Shown: positions 45,391 through 56,600 of the stretch, piece by piece | How positions within the stretch are numbered: position 1 is the first letter of the stretch | How the letters are laid out: the number at the start of each line of letters is the position of its first letter | Source: Crambe crambe | Taxonomy: Eukaryota; Porifera; Demospongiae; Poecilosclerida; Crambeidae | Length of the DNA: 64,000 nt | Reading direction: 5' to 3' | Assembly: GCA_963924555.1 (NCBI GenBank) | Contig: OZ004592.1 | Span: 4,712,001 to 4,776,000 of the forward strand | Translations under genes and position numbers: made by a program | The notes under the pieces: generated by a model | The model's input: only the letters and a program-made list of their open reading frames with translations | What the model was told of the DNA's origin: nothing | Databases searched by the model: none

Positions 45391-46683
45391 GTTTCAGTCC
45401 TGTTCAAAGAGACTTGACTGCACTTGTTCCTGAGAATCAAGATCCCACCACATAACAGCAGGAGGACAAGCACCCCACACACCATTCCAAGAATAATGGC
45501 TACTACATTAGGGGGATCAGCAACATTATCAGCAGTGCTAGCAGCAGTGCCATTGCTATAGTGCTAGAAGTAGTGGCAATATCTGTATTTCCAGATCTTG
45601 AACCATTGGTATCTTCCTCAGTACTGTCACCACGTCTTGATTCTGCATACCCCCCAAAAGCTTTGACACTCTATTTTCATTCATGAGTAATTATTAGTAT
45701 ACCTGAACAGTTTAGTCTGACTCGTGAACATGATTGGAATACTGCTGACATTGACTGACAATGGTCAAACCCTATCTCATTCCCAGTACAGTGGGATGTA
45801 GATTCCTCTAAAGTAAGGTATTGCACCAGTTTCACTTCCACCTATAAGAAAATTAATTATTATGATGTAGTAAAACAAAAGACTTTGATGTGTATTTACT
45901 GGCATTGTTGGTACTGAGTCCAAGCTGTCTGCACAATACTCTAGCAATTTCAGGAATGAAATTTTCATAGCATAGTCCAGCTCTAAATCCAAGTTCACAT
46001 ATCTCCACCCTTCCTTCAGTTGAAGTTGTATTATCTGTCAGCCTCACTTCACCATCATTATTACAGGTTGGATCTAATGGATTCAGTACACATCCTACTA
46101 GTGGATTTATTATTTCGCATGTTACCATGAACAACCTAACTTAGCTGTAGTTACACTCCTTTGCTTACCTCTGCAGTACAGGCCCACATCAATACAGTTG
46201 TCTGGTGCAGTAATGTTTGTATACATGCACTCAGTGATGTTGTTCTCAGTTCCTTGACAGGTGACATTACTAATGGCAGATGACTCATTTCCTACCCCAT
46301 ATATCCCTCTGGAGGAACACCACCTGGAAAAGAACAAAAGATCATCTCTGTCAATGGTCCAAGTGCATGTGCATGGATTCACCTTCATTCATATCTCCAT
46401 GTCCCAACTCTTTGCACACTACTCTAATTATTGTAGTTCTATTAATACTGCCTCCAGGGTGACACCATCTTGCCCAAACTCCTCCCACATAGACCTCCAC
46501 ATGTCCCTCAAACTCATTGGGTCCTCCAATCAGTCTCACATCTCTACTATTTTCTGCTACATGTTAAATCAATACTCCATACTAGTTCAACTCAATTAAT
46601 AACATGTAGGTATCTCTTACTTGCATAGCAGTAATAGTGGAGAAGACAACTACTCTTGCAGTGATCACGAAATAAGATGCCAT
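45391..46683 (-). pseudogene. SRCR receptor gene of unit 2, broken by several frameshifts
   Basis: Same exon order as the unit 1 gene: signal exon (46683 down to about 46619), SRCR 1 (about 46405-46559 and 46168-46312), SRCR 2 (about 45899-46110 and 45700-45843), stalk and membrane exon (45391-45642). The signal exon has lost 10 bases, so it no longer joins exon 2 in frame. The second half of SRCR 2 has a 2-base loss after GGAATC that leads to a TGA. The stalk has a one-base shift before the membrane helix, which leads to TAG. Apart from these the sequence is close to unit 1 (GGVWARWCHPGGSIN, EGRVEIC, ARVLCRQLGLSTNNA). Three independent lesions make a real pseudogene more likely than assembly error. 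Confidence 0.8.
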
Positions 46684-46893
46684 TGCTCAGCTGCTAGACG
46701 AGTCATGTGGTGGAAGTGTCTTTATGCCATGATTTCATGATTTAATTTCCTCTTTTGACCACATCCGATATATCAACTTCCTACTTACTCATTTTTCTAC
46801 GCATGCGCTACAGCCACCATTACGTAATTACCACAAGAATTATAAAGCCAGCTAAGCGCGCCTAGGCTCTAGCTATGTAGTTTCGAAGGGAAA
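46684..46893. promoter_or_regulatory. Divergent promoter of unit 2 (SRCR pseudogene / DED)
   Basis: 210 bp between the two opposed start codons, conserved with 43623-43813. It keeps GCATGCGC (46801-46808) and TTACGTAA (46820-46827) at the same relative order and spacing, and adds a short insertion with aagcgcgcc near the DED side. Confidence 0.6.
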
Positions 46894-48759
46894 ATGACTA
46901 CGATTAGTGAACACTTCGTGCTTCTGACACAAATTTCGAGTGCTCTCTCGCAATGGGACCTCAAGAATCTGATATTCTGCTGTGGAGATGTTTTGTTTGA
47001 GGCTGCAGCCGAGAAAATTGAAAGTGGAATTGACTTATTCAGAACTTTGAAGCACCACAATAAACTGGAACCAGGTCACTATGAATACTTGAGAGAGCGC
47101 CTGAGGGCAATTGGAAGAGTGGACTTGGCCAAGAAGCTACCCAGTCCAATTGAAGCCATGATCTATCGAGTCCCCTCAAATAAGAGATCATTTTTCCTCT
47201 GGGGAGGATATTCTCAAGAAGATTCTAATTGCCATCCACTTAATCTTGCTAGCCCTCCACCCTCTCCAAGCAAGACTGTGGCTGATTGTTCTCCTGTTGA
47301 TGCATCTTTCTCATTTAGAGGTCTATTACTGAAAGTTGCTAAGGAGTTGACTTCAGACGACGTATCAAAACTAGCATACCTCTTTGATGATCACTTGTCA
47401 CTTGACAAGCACAGGAGTTCAAAGGCAGGTGATGCTACAAAGTTGCTGCAAGACCTGGAAAAAGTTGGTGCCATTGATCCAAGTGAACCCACAATGCTGG
47501 TTAGTTCTCTGCATGAGATTGGCAGGAAGGACTTGGCCAATTTGCTTGTTTCAACTCTGACACCTCAGTCACTGTTATCCAGCCTGGATCATCCTCATCA
47601 ACTCTTAGGGATTAAAATCTCCATGCTCAAGAGCAAACAAGGATGCTATTCATCACAGCGTAAATTCATTGCCACACTCACAAAATGTGATAGATCCACT
47701 TATCAAAAGCATCTTGTAGATCCGCTGACAAAGAATGTGGATATTTCTTATGACTACCATACAATGCAGCATCACTCAATGGATATCTTTACATCCATAA
47801 GAGAATCTAGGAAATTGGATCAGATCCTTACTTTGACTCTCCCCGATATCTACGACTTTAGCGAGGTATACTTCCAAACTATTTACCATTATGCAGACTG
47901 TGATAGTGTCAAAATAAGCACCCTTCGAAATTTATTTCAAGTGTCTCACGATTGCTATGAAAGATTTGATGAAGAAATAAAGACAGTTCAATGGAATACA
48001 AAACTCCAAAGATATGTCAAGAATGAATTCACTCAAAGACGAACGCCTCTTGGAACTCCTGCTCTGAATGCTGTTAAGTGTATCTACGAAGTCTGCAGTG
48101 AGCTCTATGGTGGTAGTGACATTGAGGCAGCAATGGAGAAAGCTGATCAGAAACTTTACATGTTGGAATACAGCCATTATTCCTGGTGTCGTAGAAAAAT
48201 CATGACACAATGGTTAGAAAGTATCTTGTATTTGCTGGTTGATAAAGATGACGCTTTAAAGGGCGAGAACTTGTATGACCCTCTCTTGTTGCGCGAAATA
48301 TTGCTAAAGATAGTATCTAAATATAGAGATCGAGTGATCAGCAGCTATGATGAGCTTTCGAGTATCATTGGAGAAAATTTGGCTGAAAGACTGACTGAAA
48401 AATTACACCTTGAAGGAATCAGTATCAATAACAAAACTGAATCTAATTCATTGACAAGTAACAATGATTCCAATGCTTATGTCAAGAGCTTAGGTGTGCC
48501 AATATATTCCTATCTACTGCTGTTGCTTCACTTCTCTTATTTTGGTAGCCAAAACTTAAACCTTAGTGAGATTTTTTCACGGCTAAAGAGATATCATTGG
48601 AATTCCATATCTGACAAGGTATCAGTGACATGCTTGATAAGAATTGTCAGGAATGCAATGAGTGCAAATGAGGTCCAAGTGGATAAGTTCAGGAAGAAGG
48701 CTACTGAGCTAAATGCTCTATGTGCTCCTGTTGTGGACTACATCATATCGTCATATTGA
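46894..48759 (+). CDS. Intronless tandem death-effector-domain protein with unassigned C-terminus (unit 2)
   Basis: 621 residues in one exon. DED1 (about 7-82) runs from LLTQISSALSQWDLKNLIF to GRVDLAKKL. A Ser/Pro linker follows, then DED2 (about 139-220) from FSFRGLLLKVAKEL to GRKDLANLL. Both carry the RxDL motif of DEDs (residues 75-78 and 211-214). The pair resembles the prodomain of caspase-8/10 or c-FLIP, but no caspase fold follows: I see no QACxG-like active site. Residues 221-621 match only the paralogue at 50883 in what I can recognise. They are strongly conserved in blocks such as SLDHPHQLLGIKISML, EFTQRRTPLGTPAL, YEVC.ELYGGSDIE, LEYSHYSWC and YLLLLLHFSYFGS. Expected role: death-fold adaptor or regulator of DED assemblies; the C-terminal function is unknown. 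It is divergently paired with the SRCR pseudogene. Confidence 0.85.
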   Translation: MTTISEHFVLLTQISSALSQWDLKNLIFCCGDVLFEAAAEKIESGIDLFRTLKHHNKLEPGHYEYLRERLRAIGRVDLAKKLPSPIEAMIYRVPSNKRSFFLWGGYSQEDSNCHPLNLASPPPSPSKTVADCSPVDASFSFRGLLLKVAKELTSDDVSKLAYLFDDHLSLDKHRSSKAGDATKLLQDLEKVGAIDPSEPTMLVSSLHEIGRKDLANLLVSTLTPQSLLSSLDHPHQLLGIKISMLKSKQGCYSSQRKFIATLTKCDRSTYQKHLVDPLTKNVDISYDYHTMQHHSMDIFTSIRESRKLDQILTLTLPDIYDFSEVYFQTIYHYADCDSVKISTLRNLFQVSHDCYERFDEEIKTVQWNTKLQRYVKNEFTQRRTPLGTPALNAVKCIYEVCSELYGGSDIEAAMEKADQKLYMLEYSHYSWCRRKIMTQWLESILYLLVDKDDALKGENLYDPLLLREILLKIVSKYRDRVISSYDELSSIIGENLAERLTEKLHLEGISINNKTESNSLTSNNDSNAYVKSLGVPIYSYLLLLLHFSYFGSQNLNLSEIFSRLKRYHWNSISDKVSVTCLIRIVRNAMSANEVQVDKFRKKATELNALCAPVVDYIISSY

Positions 48760-48976
48760 CTATACCATTTGCAAGGATAGGCCCCATCAGTTATCATTTA
48801 GTCACAAGCCATTTAAGTGTGCATGCACGGCTACAAGAATGTCCCTAACCTAATTTGGGAAGTTGTTAATAATTTTGTGGTTACACTCTATTACGGTTTC
48901 ACGCCTAAAATGGAACAATTTTTGTCCTTAAAAGACTTAGCCCTCTCTATAGTTCTATATATCATATGACATTGTA

Positions 48977-49289
48977 GTCTGGCGTCGCCACCAGGAATGC
49001 AAAATTATAGCTAGTTGTCTTTATAGAGAGGCTTTAACTATTAGCTAGCTATGCCTTACCGCCCTTCTAACCAAAAGGACAACTTTTATTTCCACTTAGC
49101 TATCATGTAGCTGATAATAGGTAGTGAACCTTTGAAGTAAGGAACTATATTTCCCACCATGTTATTGTAGCGAACACGAACATGGTTCCACAGGAAATTA
49201 TAGTCTCGCTAGCACCGCCCCGTGAAAAAAAATGTGGTGGCGCCGACCCTTTACCTCCTTTTCTTAGTAAAGGGTCGGCGCCGCCAGAC
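48977..49289. mobile_element. TA-flanked MITE, GTCTGGCG ends
   Basis: GTCTGGCGTCGCC at 48977 is inverted as GGCGCCGCCAGAC ending at 49289, with TA on both sides. It contains a strong inner hairpin (gtggcgccgaccctttac / gtaaagggtcggcgcc, about 49231-49283). The ends resemble those of the element at 23797-24173. Confidence 0.7.
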
Positions 49290-49988
49290 TAAATTATTAA
49301 TAAAGCGCAATGGACGTGCATCGGACAAGCTTTTCGCGAAATTGGCTCGCAAAGCTTTGCAAGAATAGACGCGCAGTAAAGAATGGTTGGAATGTAATTA
49401 ACCTGATGTTTGGTAGGCTGTTTCTCCAGCTTTAAGCGTTTGTAGATGATTTTACCTTGGCACAAGAAAGATCTAGTAAGCTAGTTGCTAGAAAGCAAAC
49501 CAGTTTTAGCTGGGCTTTGAAATTCAGTTAGCAATTAACCTTTTTCTGAATCTCCAAAACAGGACGGTGATGGATTAGGTTCAGTCGATTTTCAGAAATC
49601 TACCTGTTAGATCTATCTATAGTCCAATTCAAGTTCATTCAAAGCGTAAGGTAATGTTGCCTATTCTCGGACACTTTTCGGAAACTTTCAACGCTACTTT
49701 GGGCTGGAAGCAGCTACAGACTTACTGTGAAGTTCAAAATAAAGACTAGCCTTTCCTTTTATCGTAGCACAAGTTTAGTAATCATAGCTGCTGGCACCCT
49801 TGCTTGGCAACACTAAATATCAAGGTGGTTAAGAACTTCCAAAATTACCAGAGTGTCCTAATTCCGGACACTTGCTAATAGCAACCTGAAACACCTATGA
49901 ATTGGAAAGGTTCAGTCACTCTTTAATAGTCTAGCCCTCGCTCTGTCTATGGCTACTTGATTACTGATCTTTTCTTCTTTCCGGTGGA

Positions 49989-50405
49989 TAGGGATGTCCA
50001 CATTATGCTAGCATAATTTTGAGCATAATGGGCTGACCCTAGCATACAAGCATAATAGGCTCTTTATACCTACCATCGAGCATGCTCAGATGGATAAGGT
50101 ATGCTATATCCAGAAAAGGATATGAACTCTAGCTCCTGTAGCTCTCTCCAGATGCTATTTCTAGTCCTAGTTTTACTGCTACAAGTTCTAGCGACACTGA
50201 GGTTCTGTGAGGTTCCTACTGGATGTACTGAAAGGTCCAGCTTCATCTGATTTAGCGCGGAAGAGAAGAATTCCTTAATTTTGCTAATAAACGATGAATA
50301 TTATTGAAGCATAATGGGATAAAATTGAAGCATAATGGGTAATCTTAACTGGAATTTCTGAAAAGCATATTGGGCCAAAAAATAAGAATAATGTGGACAC
50401 CCCTA
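49989..50405. mobile_element. hAT-like MITE with perfect 8-bp target duplication
   Basis: TAGGGATGTCCACATTAT at the left is inverted as ATAATGTGGACACCCCTA at the right. CCGGTGGA is duplicated exactly at 49981-49988 and 50406-50413. Eight-base duplications and TAGGG-type ends fit the hAT superfamily. 417 bp, non-coding. Confidence 0.85.
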
Positions 50406-50719
50406 CCGGTGGACTGTATTGCCCTTTGAAATTGATGACATCATTTTGCGTTAAAATTTACGCGTAATAAAAATTAGAGTTAGCTAGTGCTTGAATCGAA
50501 GGAATCTATTCTTCAAGAGTTGCTGCAGGAGTTATAGCTATCTGCACCAGGTTTGGGCCTCCTTCTCACTGCTGCAGTAGCTTTGGGTGTCCGGGATTAG
50601 GAACTGTCCGAAATTAGGCCACCTTACCTTACATATCTCGAGGAATAGCAACTTCCAAAAATGTATTGAAATTCCATGTGAATAAAAAGTGCCTACTCAG
50701 CAATAATTGACCTTGTCCG

Positions 50720-50720
<1 letters not shown>

Positions 50721-50752
<32 letters not shown>
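50721..50752. repeat. C32 homopolymer upstream of the third DED gene
   Basis: About 32 C, then GG and seven more C, ending about 120 bp before the start codon at 50883. Potential i-motif/G-quadruplex in the promoter. Length may vary or be mis-assembled. Confidence 0.9.
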
Positions 50753-50754
<2 letters not shown>

Positions 50755-50882
50755 CCCCCCCGGACGTGCATAAGCTTATGCGCATATGGACTTGCGTATA
50801 ACTTAGCCCCTCCCAAGCGTATATCTAGTCGCTTAGTATTATCAGCTAAAGGCTAATTAGCTAGCTAGTCACTGGAAATAGA

Positions 50883-52712
50883 ATGGCTACCAAACATTTC
50901 TTGCTTCTGACGCAGATTTCAAGTGCTCTCTCGCAATGGGACCTCAAGAATCTGATATTCTGCTGTGGAGATGTTTTGTTTGAGGCTGCAGCTGAGAAAA
51001 TTGAAAGTGGAATTGACTTATTCAGAACTTTGAAGCACCACAATAAACTGGAACCAGGTCGTTATGAATACTTGAGAGAGTGTCTGAGGGCAATCGGAAG
51101 GATGGACTTGGCCAAGAAACTACCCAGTCCAATTGAAACCATGATCTATCAAGTCCCCTCACATGAAAGATCATTAATCTTTGCAGAAGGATCGGATCAA
51201 GCAGATCATAATGATCCTTCAAGAAGTGCAACATCAACTGATCATCCTCCCATGGAAGTAGAATCTTTCTCATTTAGAGCCCTATTACTGAAAGTTGCCA
51301 AGGAGTTGACTTCAGACGATGTGTCCAGATTAGCATACCTGTTTAATGATCAGCTGTCACTAGACAAGCCAAAGGCGAATGATGCCACAGTGTTGCTGCA
51401 GCAGCTTGAAAAGGTTGGTGCCATTAATCCAAGAAAACCAACATCACTGGTCAGTTCTCTGCATGAGATAGGCAGGAAAGACATGGCTGGTTTGCTTGTC
51501 TCACTCCTCACTCCTCAATCCTTATTGTCAAGTCTGGATCATCCCCATCAACTCTTAGGCATTAAAATCTCAATGCTCAAGAATAAGCGAGGATGCTATA
51601 CATTTCAACGAAACTTCATTGCTACAGTCGCAAAGTGTGATAGATCTACCTATGAAAACTACTTTGTAGCTCCTTTGATGAAAAATGGTATCATTTTTTA
51701 TGACGACCACACTATACGGTGTCACTCCACAGATCTCTATGCCTTCGTGAGAGAATCTGGGAAATTAGATCAGCTCCTTCAATCCACTCTCCCTGATGTT
51801 TACGACTTTAATGAGACTTATTTCAAAGCTATGTATCACTATGTAAGTCGTGATTGTGTCGAGGTGAGCAAACTTCAGTCTTTCCTCAGTGTATGTCATG
51901 GTTGCTACAAAAGATTTGATGAAGAAATAAGCTCAGTTCCATGGAACATGACATTACGAAAAGATGTCGAAAAAGAATTCACTCAAAGACGAACGCCTCT
52001 TGGAACCCCTGCCCTGAAAGCTATCAAATGCATTTATGAAGTCTGCAATGAACTCTATGGTGGTAGTGACATTGAGGAAGCTATGAAAGACATGGATAAT
52101 AAACTCTATGTATTGGAATATAGCCATTATTCCTGGTGCTGTAGAAGGCTCATGATACAATGGCTAGAGAGTATCTTATGCTTGCTGGTTGATAAAGAAG
52201 ATTCGTTGAGGGGTACGAATTACAACCCTCTTCTATTGCAGGAAGTATTGCTGAAGATAGTATCAAAATACCAGGATGAGATCAGTAGCATTTACATCAA
52301 GGTCTCAAATATCATTGGAAAAGAAGTGGCTGAAAGACTATCTGTAAAGTTACACTGTGAGGGTATCAGTATCAATAACGACATTGGACCTGGATCCGTT
52401 CTGTGGCCAAGTGGTAATGATTCCAATGCATATGTCAAGAGATTAAGTGTACCGATTTATACCTATCTTCTGCTTTTACTTCACTTCTCTTATTTTGGTA
52501 GCTGTAATTTAAAACTCAGTGAGATCTTCCCAAGACTAAGAGAACTTCATTTGATTACAGTGTCTGATAAGTTGTCAGTGACATGTTTGATAAGAGTGGT
52601 CCGAAATGTGATGAGTGCATACGAGGCACAAGTGGACGTATTCCGGGAGAAGGCTATGGAACTGAACGCTTCGTGTGCTCCCGTCATAGACTACATTGTA
52701 TCATCACAATGA
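50883..52712 (+). CDS. Intronless tandem death-effector-domain protein with unassigned C-terminus (copy 3)
   Basis: 609 residues in one exon, collinear with the protein at 46894. DED1 has LSQWDLKNLIFCCGDVLF and GRMDLAKKL. DED2 has FSFRALLLKVAKELTSDD and GRKDMAGLL (RxDL relaxed to RKDM). The linker between the DEDs is different and shorter. The C-terminal region keeps EFTQRRTPLGTPAL, LEYSHYSWC and the YLLLLLHFSYFGS block and ends in a similar VIDYIVSSQ. No SRCR gene lies upstream; 48760-50882 holds only MITEs and the C tract. ATTAAA at 52800-52805, about 90 bp after the stop, is a candidate polyadenylation signal. Confidence 0.85.
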   Translation: MATKHFLLLTQISSALSQWDLKNLIFCCGDVLFEAAAEKIESGIDLFRTLKHHNKLEPGRYEYLRECLRAIGRMDLAKKLPSPIETMIYQVPSHERSLIFAEGSDQADHNDPSRSATSTDHPPMEVESFSFRALLLKVAKELTSDDVSRLAYLFNDQLSLDKPKANDATVLLQQLEKVGAINPRKPTSLVSSLHEIGRKDMAGLLVSLLTPQSLLSSLDHPHQLLGIKISMLKNKRGCYTFQRNFIATVAKCDRSTYENYFVAPLMKNGIIFYDDHTIRCHSTDLYAFVRESGKLDQLLQSTLPDVYDFNETYFKAMYHYVSRDCVEVSKLQSFLSVCHGCYKRFDEEISSVPWNMTLRKDVEKEFTQRRTPLGTPALKAIKCIYEVCNELYGGSDIEEAMKDMDNKLYVLEYSHYSWCCRRLMIQWLESILCLLVDKEDSLRGTNYNPLLLQEVLLKIVSKYQDEISSIYIKVSNIIGKEVAERLSVKLHCEGISINNDIGPGSVLWPSGNDSNAYVKRLSVPIYTYLLLLLHFSYFGSCNLKLSEIFPRLRELHLITVSDKLSVTCLIRVVRNVMSAYEAQVDVFREKAMELNASCAPVIDYIVSSQ

Positions 52713-53654
52713 CAGTAACTAGAATCTATAGAGGACTCTATATGATATTCGATTTCTTACTGGAATCGATAATGCTCAATTATGACTTCTCACAGCTACA
52801 TTAAAGTAACAGTTGTTTTTGCATTCTCCTTCAGAAGGACCAATTTAATATTATAGCTAACAAATCACATTTGACCTGACATTTGATGGCATAGCACCGT
52901 TTGCAATGTGCCAGAGCAATAAGACACTCAATTTGAAAAATTTTGGTCAGACATTCAGTATCCTGTAATATTGAAATTTGGTTGGCCATTTCCAAAATAT
53001 AGCTATATAGTAGATTGAGCTTTTAGCTACTTCTTGGGGGAACAGTTAGAGATTTTGGTTGGGAAATTCCTGTTTCATTGCCAACCACTGACTTAAGCTG
53101 ACTCATATTTGGGTAGAATTGGCAGTGCACTCTGAAAATTCATGATAAGCATTTTCAACATAATATCTTACGTGAACCTCATAATTTCGAAACCATGCCC
53201 CCTAGTATCGAAGTCTGTTAGGAATCTTTCTAACCAGTTAGGTCTTGTCTCATACGGGTGTAGAGTAGGTAAAAAGTACACCATTGAGAGTTTCTTTTGA
53301 GACCAAATCAAATGGACGGAATTTTTTAAATTAATTTTTTAAACAGTTGTCCTCTGGAATTTGGCAGAGTTGAAAAAAAAGTCGGCTGGCTGTCGATCAG
53401 AGAGTGCGTTAGGAGTATGCAGCCAATGCTGCGATCCACAAGAAGCTTATAAGAGTTGACGTTAGCAAGAATGTATTTAGCTATCCCTAAAGACCCATAT
53501 TAATATAATAATAATTTAATAATAAAGCTGCAAAAATAATGGAAATGCTAAATTTTTGTATGAGTATTATAATCACGAAGCACAATTTAAAAAAAAATCA
53601 TTAATAGCTGTATGCAGAGAGTTGTAATAATGATTGCTAGCTATATAAAACTCA
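52713..53654. other. Convergent intergenic region
   Basis: Between the third DED gene (+) and the ROCO-like gene (-). AT-rich with A/T runs. Apart from ATTAAA at 52800 I see no defined element. Confidence 0.5.
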
Positions 53655-56600
53655 TTAAGGCCTTGCTATTGACAAGCTATTGTTTGATATCTGCTCTGCT
53701 ATTGATTGTGCTAGTTCACTCAATCCAATATCTTCCAGTACAGCAATTAGTGTTCCCCACGAAACAGGCTTTCTCCCTCCCCCACTCAACCATTCTTGGA
53801 AGATGCGGCGATTGATGTCTTGTGCGTTTCTACATAGCTCTTTTTCCAGGGCAGTAATTCGAACTCCAGTATCATCTTCTAACAGAAATGTTCCAAATTC
53901 GAAATATTTGATTCCAATTTCTTGAGCTAAGTTCACTTTGGAATCTTTCAGAGGGAAACGGATGATATCCATCATTTTGGGGGGTTTGGACATGGAAAGT
54001 CCTGAGATGGAAAACTAACTTTACAACTTTATAATAAGAAACAAATTAATAGTAATTAGCTATTACTTCCCAGAAGAAAGAATGCTATAAATTAACAGTA
54101 GTTACTGCATATGGAATAGCTGCATGTCTCAATGTGAATTTTGGAGGTGAACCCAACTTTCTTTGTGATAGTGTTATAATTACAATATACCTTTCTTAGA
54201 AGAATGCTCCTCCTGATTACACCACAGCTTGTGCCTAGGAGATAGATCTCCAAACACATTGCTGTTCTGACTGCAGATCCAGACTCCATCCCCGAAAGTA
54301 GCAATGTGAGGATCCTCACCTCCACATGGACAGAGCAGTGCTTTTGATGGGATGGAATTGTTGTAGCCAAGGACTAAAGTTGTTTTCTTCACACCTGTAA
54401 ATATGGCTTGAGAAACAAAAGAACAAAGCTTGCAGCAAACTATCTGGGCTGTGTTTACGTGAATTTGAAAATGAGTGAATGTGTCTATCAGTGTAACAGA
54501 GCCAGGGTAGCCAGGGACCGAAAACTGGACACAATTGCGATTGAGGCAAGCCGGAGTGTTAGAATGAGGAAGCAATACTATTTCCCAAGGACAAGGAAAC
54601 TGGTTGTCAGGAGAGATAAGAAAGCATACGAGGCTGCAGTAAGTACCGAGACGAGGACCCCCAAGAGGGAAGGCCAGAGCAAGGGGAGCAATAGGAGAAT
54701 CATTGGAGACACAATATTCGTTAACCTTCCCTGTTTCAAGGACAGGAAGGAGGGCAGGCATGATGTACTCTGAAGTACTAAAGTCAGCTATGATCAGCAA
54801 CTTTTTAAAGAGCTTGACCAGATCTACAGGAGTAAAGATTTCAGGTACATAATGCTTGTCAAATTCTTTCCTCTGAAGAAGATCTAAGCTAATAATACCA
54901 TAATCTTTAAACTTCTGTAAATCTACAAGTGCATGAACTGGGCTACTACTGGCATTTTCCCTCAAGCAGTAGATCTTCTCTACCAACTCGGTCACTTTGT
55001 CCAAGAGGACTTGAGGGTTAGTGAACACTATATCATCCAGAATCTCAGGGAAATAGAAGATTACTGAGATTTCATCTAGAAACTGGAGAGCTGCATCAAG
55101 TGAATGCTCATCAAAGTAAAGCTTTTCTGCTGCTTTAAGGCATTCTTTTTGGCTTAGAACACCTCTACCTAAAGAAATGCTGACTTCTTCTAGGAGTATT
55201 TCCAAAGAGAAATACTGCAGAGGCACATCTACAGGGACATTACTACACTTGCTCAAGATTATACTTTGGATATTTTTTGCAATGCCCTTATCTAATCCTT
55301 CAGGTACTTTGGCATTGACTGGAAAGATCAGTTCATTTTCTGACAAGTTGTAGTAGATGACTTCATTCTTGAATGTTGGAAGCAACAGTTCTGCTAACTT
55401 CTTGTTCTTCTCCTTTCGTGTTTCAGTTGTGCACAGGTGCTCTTTGTCTCTGTGGGTCCCCACGATCATAATTTTGGAGCACCCACTTTTACTGTTGGGG
55501 GAAGATCTGTGGGTGTTCAAGGTACGAAGGCAGTGCTTCAGCAGTTGCTCGTTGGACTGAGCTGATTGGTAAGGGGTCCCAACACGCTTCCCACTCCCAT
55601 CAAAATACTCCACCATGGGCTTGATGGCAAGCTCTTCTGATAGCTTGAAGACAAAGATGTAGAGCGTCATACGACGAAGGAATACTGGAAGTACCTCATG
55701 GAACTGTGGCTGTCCTCCAGAGTCGATCAAGTGGAGTTTGCGGAAGGTGGGTAAGGCTTCATCTAGGTCGAGATAGTCGTCCATTAGCTGCACTAGGTCA
55801 TCATGTGTGGAGATGGACAATAACAAGTCAGATTGAGAAACTTTCTCTATTTTTCTAGTAGATATTGGACTGGAAAATGAAACTGGGTGTACTGCTCTCG
55901 GATATCTGTCATGTATTGAAGACTTTTCTTCACTGCTGTATTCAGGATTTATGCTGCCAACATCTGTTTTAGTTATTATTTCACCAGAGTCAGAATCCTC
56001 ACTAGAAATTGTGCCTCTAGCATAGTACTGAGCATGAATTGCTTGTGCTAAGATTCGTTTTCTTTCTTTTGGAGAAAGCTGAACCCACTCTTCACCAGTT
56101 ACGTCGACATGAAATAGGGTGACTGGACGAGCTGCTAGAGGAGTGCTTATTCTGACTTCCCGTGGAGGATTACCCACAAACAGATCTGTGAAACTGGATT
56201 TACCTGTTCCAGGAGCACCAAACATGAGTATCTTATTAATGTCGGACTTGATGTGTCCTAGCTTCATCGCCTCATTATACAGTCGACGTGACTCAGAGGA
56301 ACCTGAAAGTAAGATTACAGTTGGGAGGATGGAAATCACTTTCACTATCAAGCTGAAATAAATTTTAAGATCATCAGTGATTGAAGTTATATCACAATAC
56401 TATTGGCTCTTCATGAGAACTTGAAATTTTGCACATTTTTGCAAATTTCATGAAGTCACAGTATTGTTGATGCATCATCAAGTGGTTGTATGTCATAAAA
56501 TAAAAATTAGCCATGGTATTAACATATGATGATAGCATGAGTACTGTAGGAGTGAAGTTTTTGGGGTTGTTGCAGTGTGAGAATGGTCAATCTCTCTCAG

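Noticed and set aside
45480-45600. Frameshifted unit 2 SRCR stalk giving a hydrophobic ALLLALLIMLLIPLM end, like a GPI or tail-anchor signal
   Set aside because: Earlier lesions in the signal exon and in SRCR 2 already stop the protein, so this frame is unlikely to be translated.
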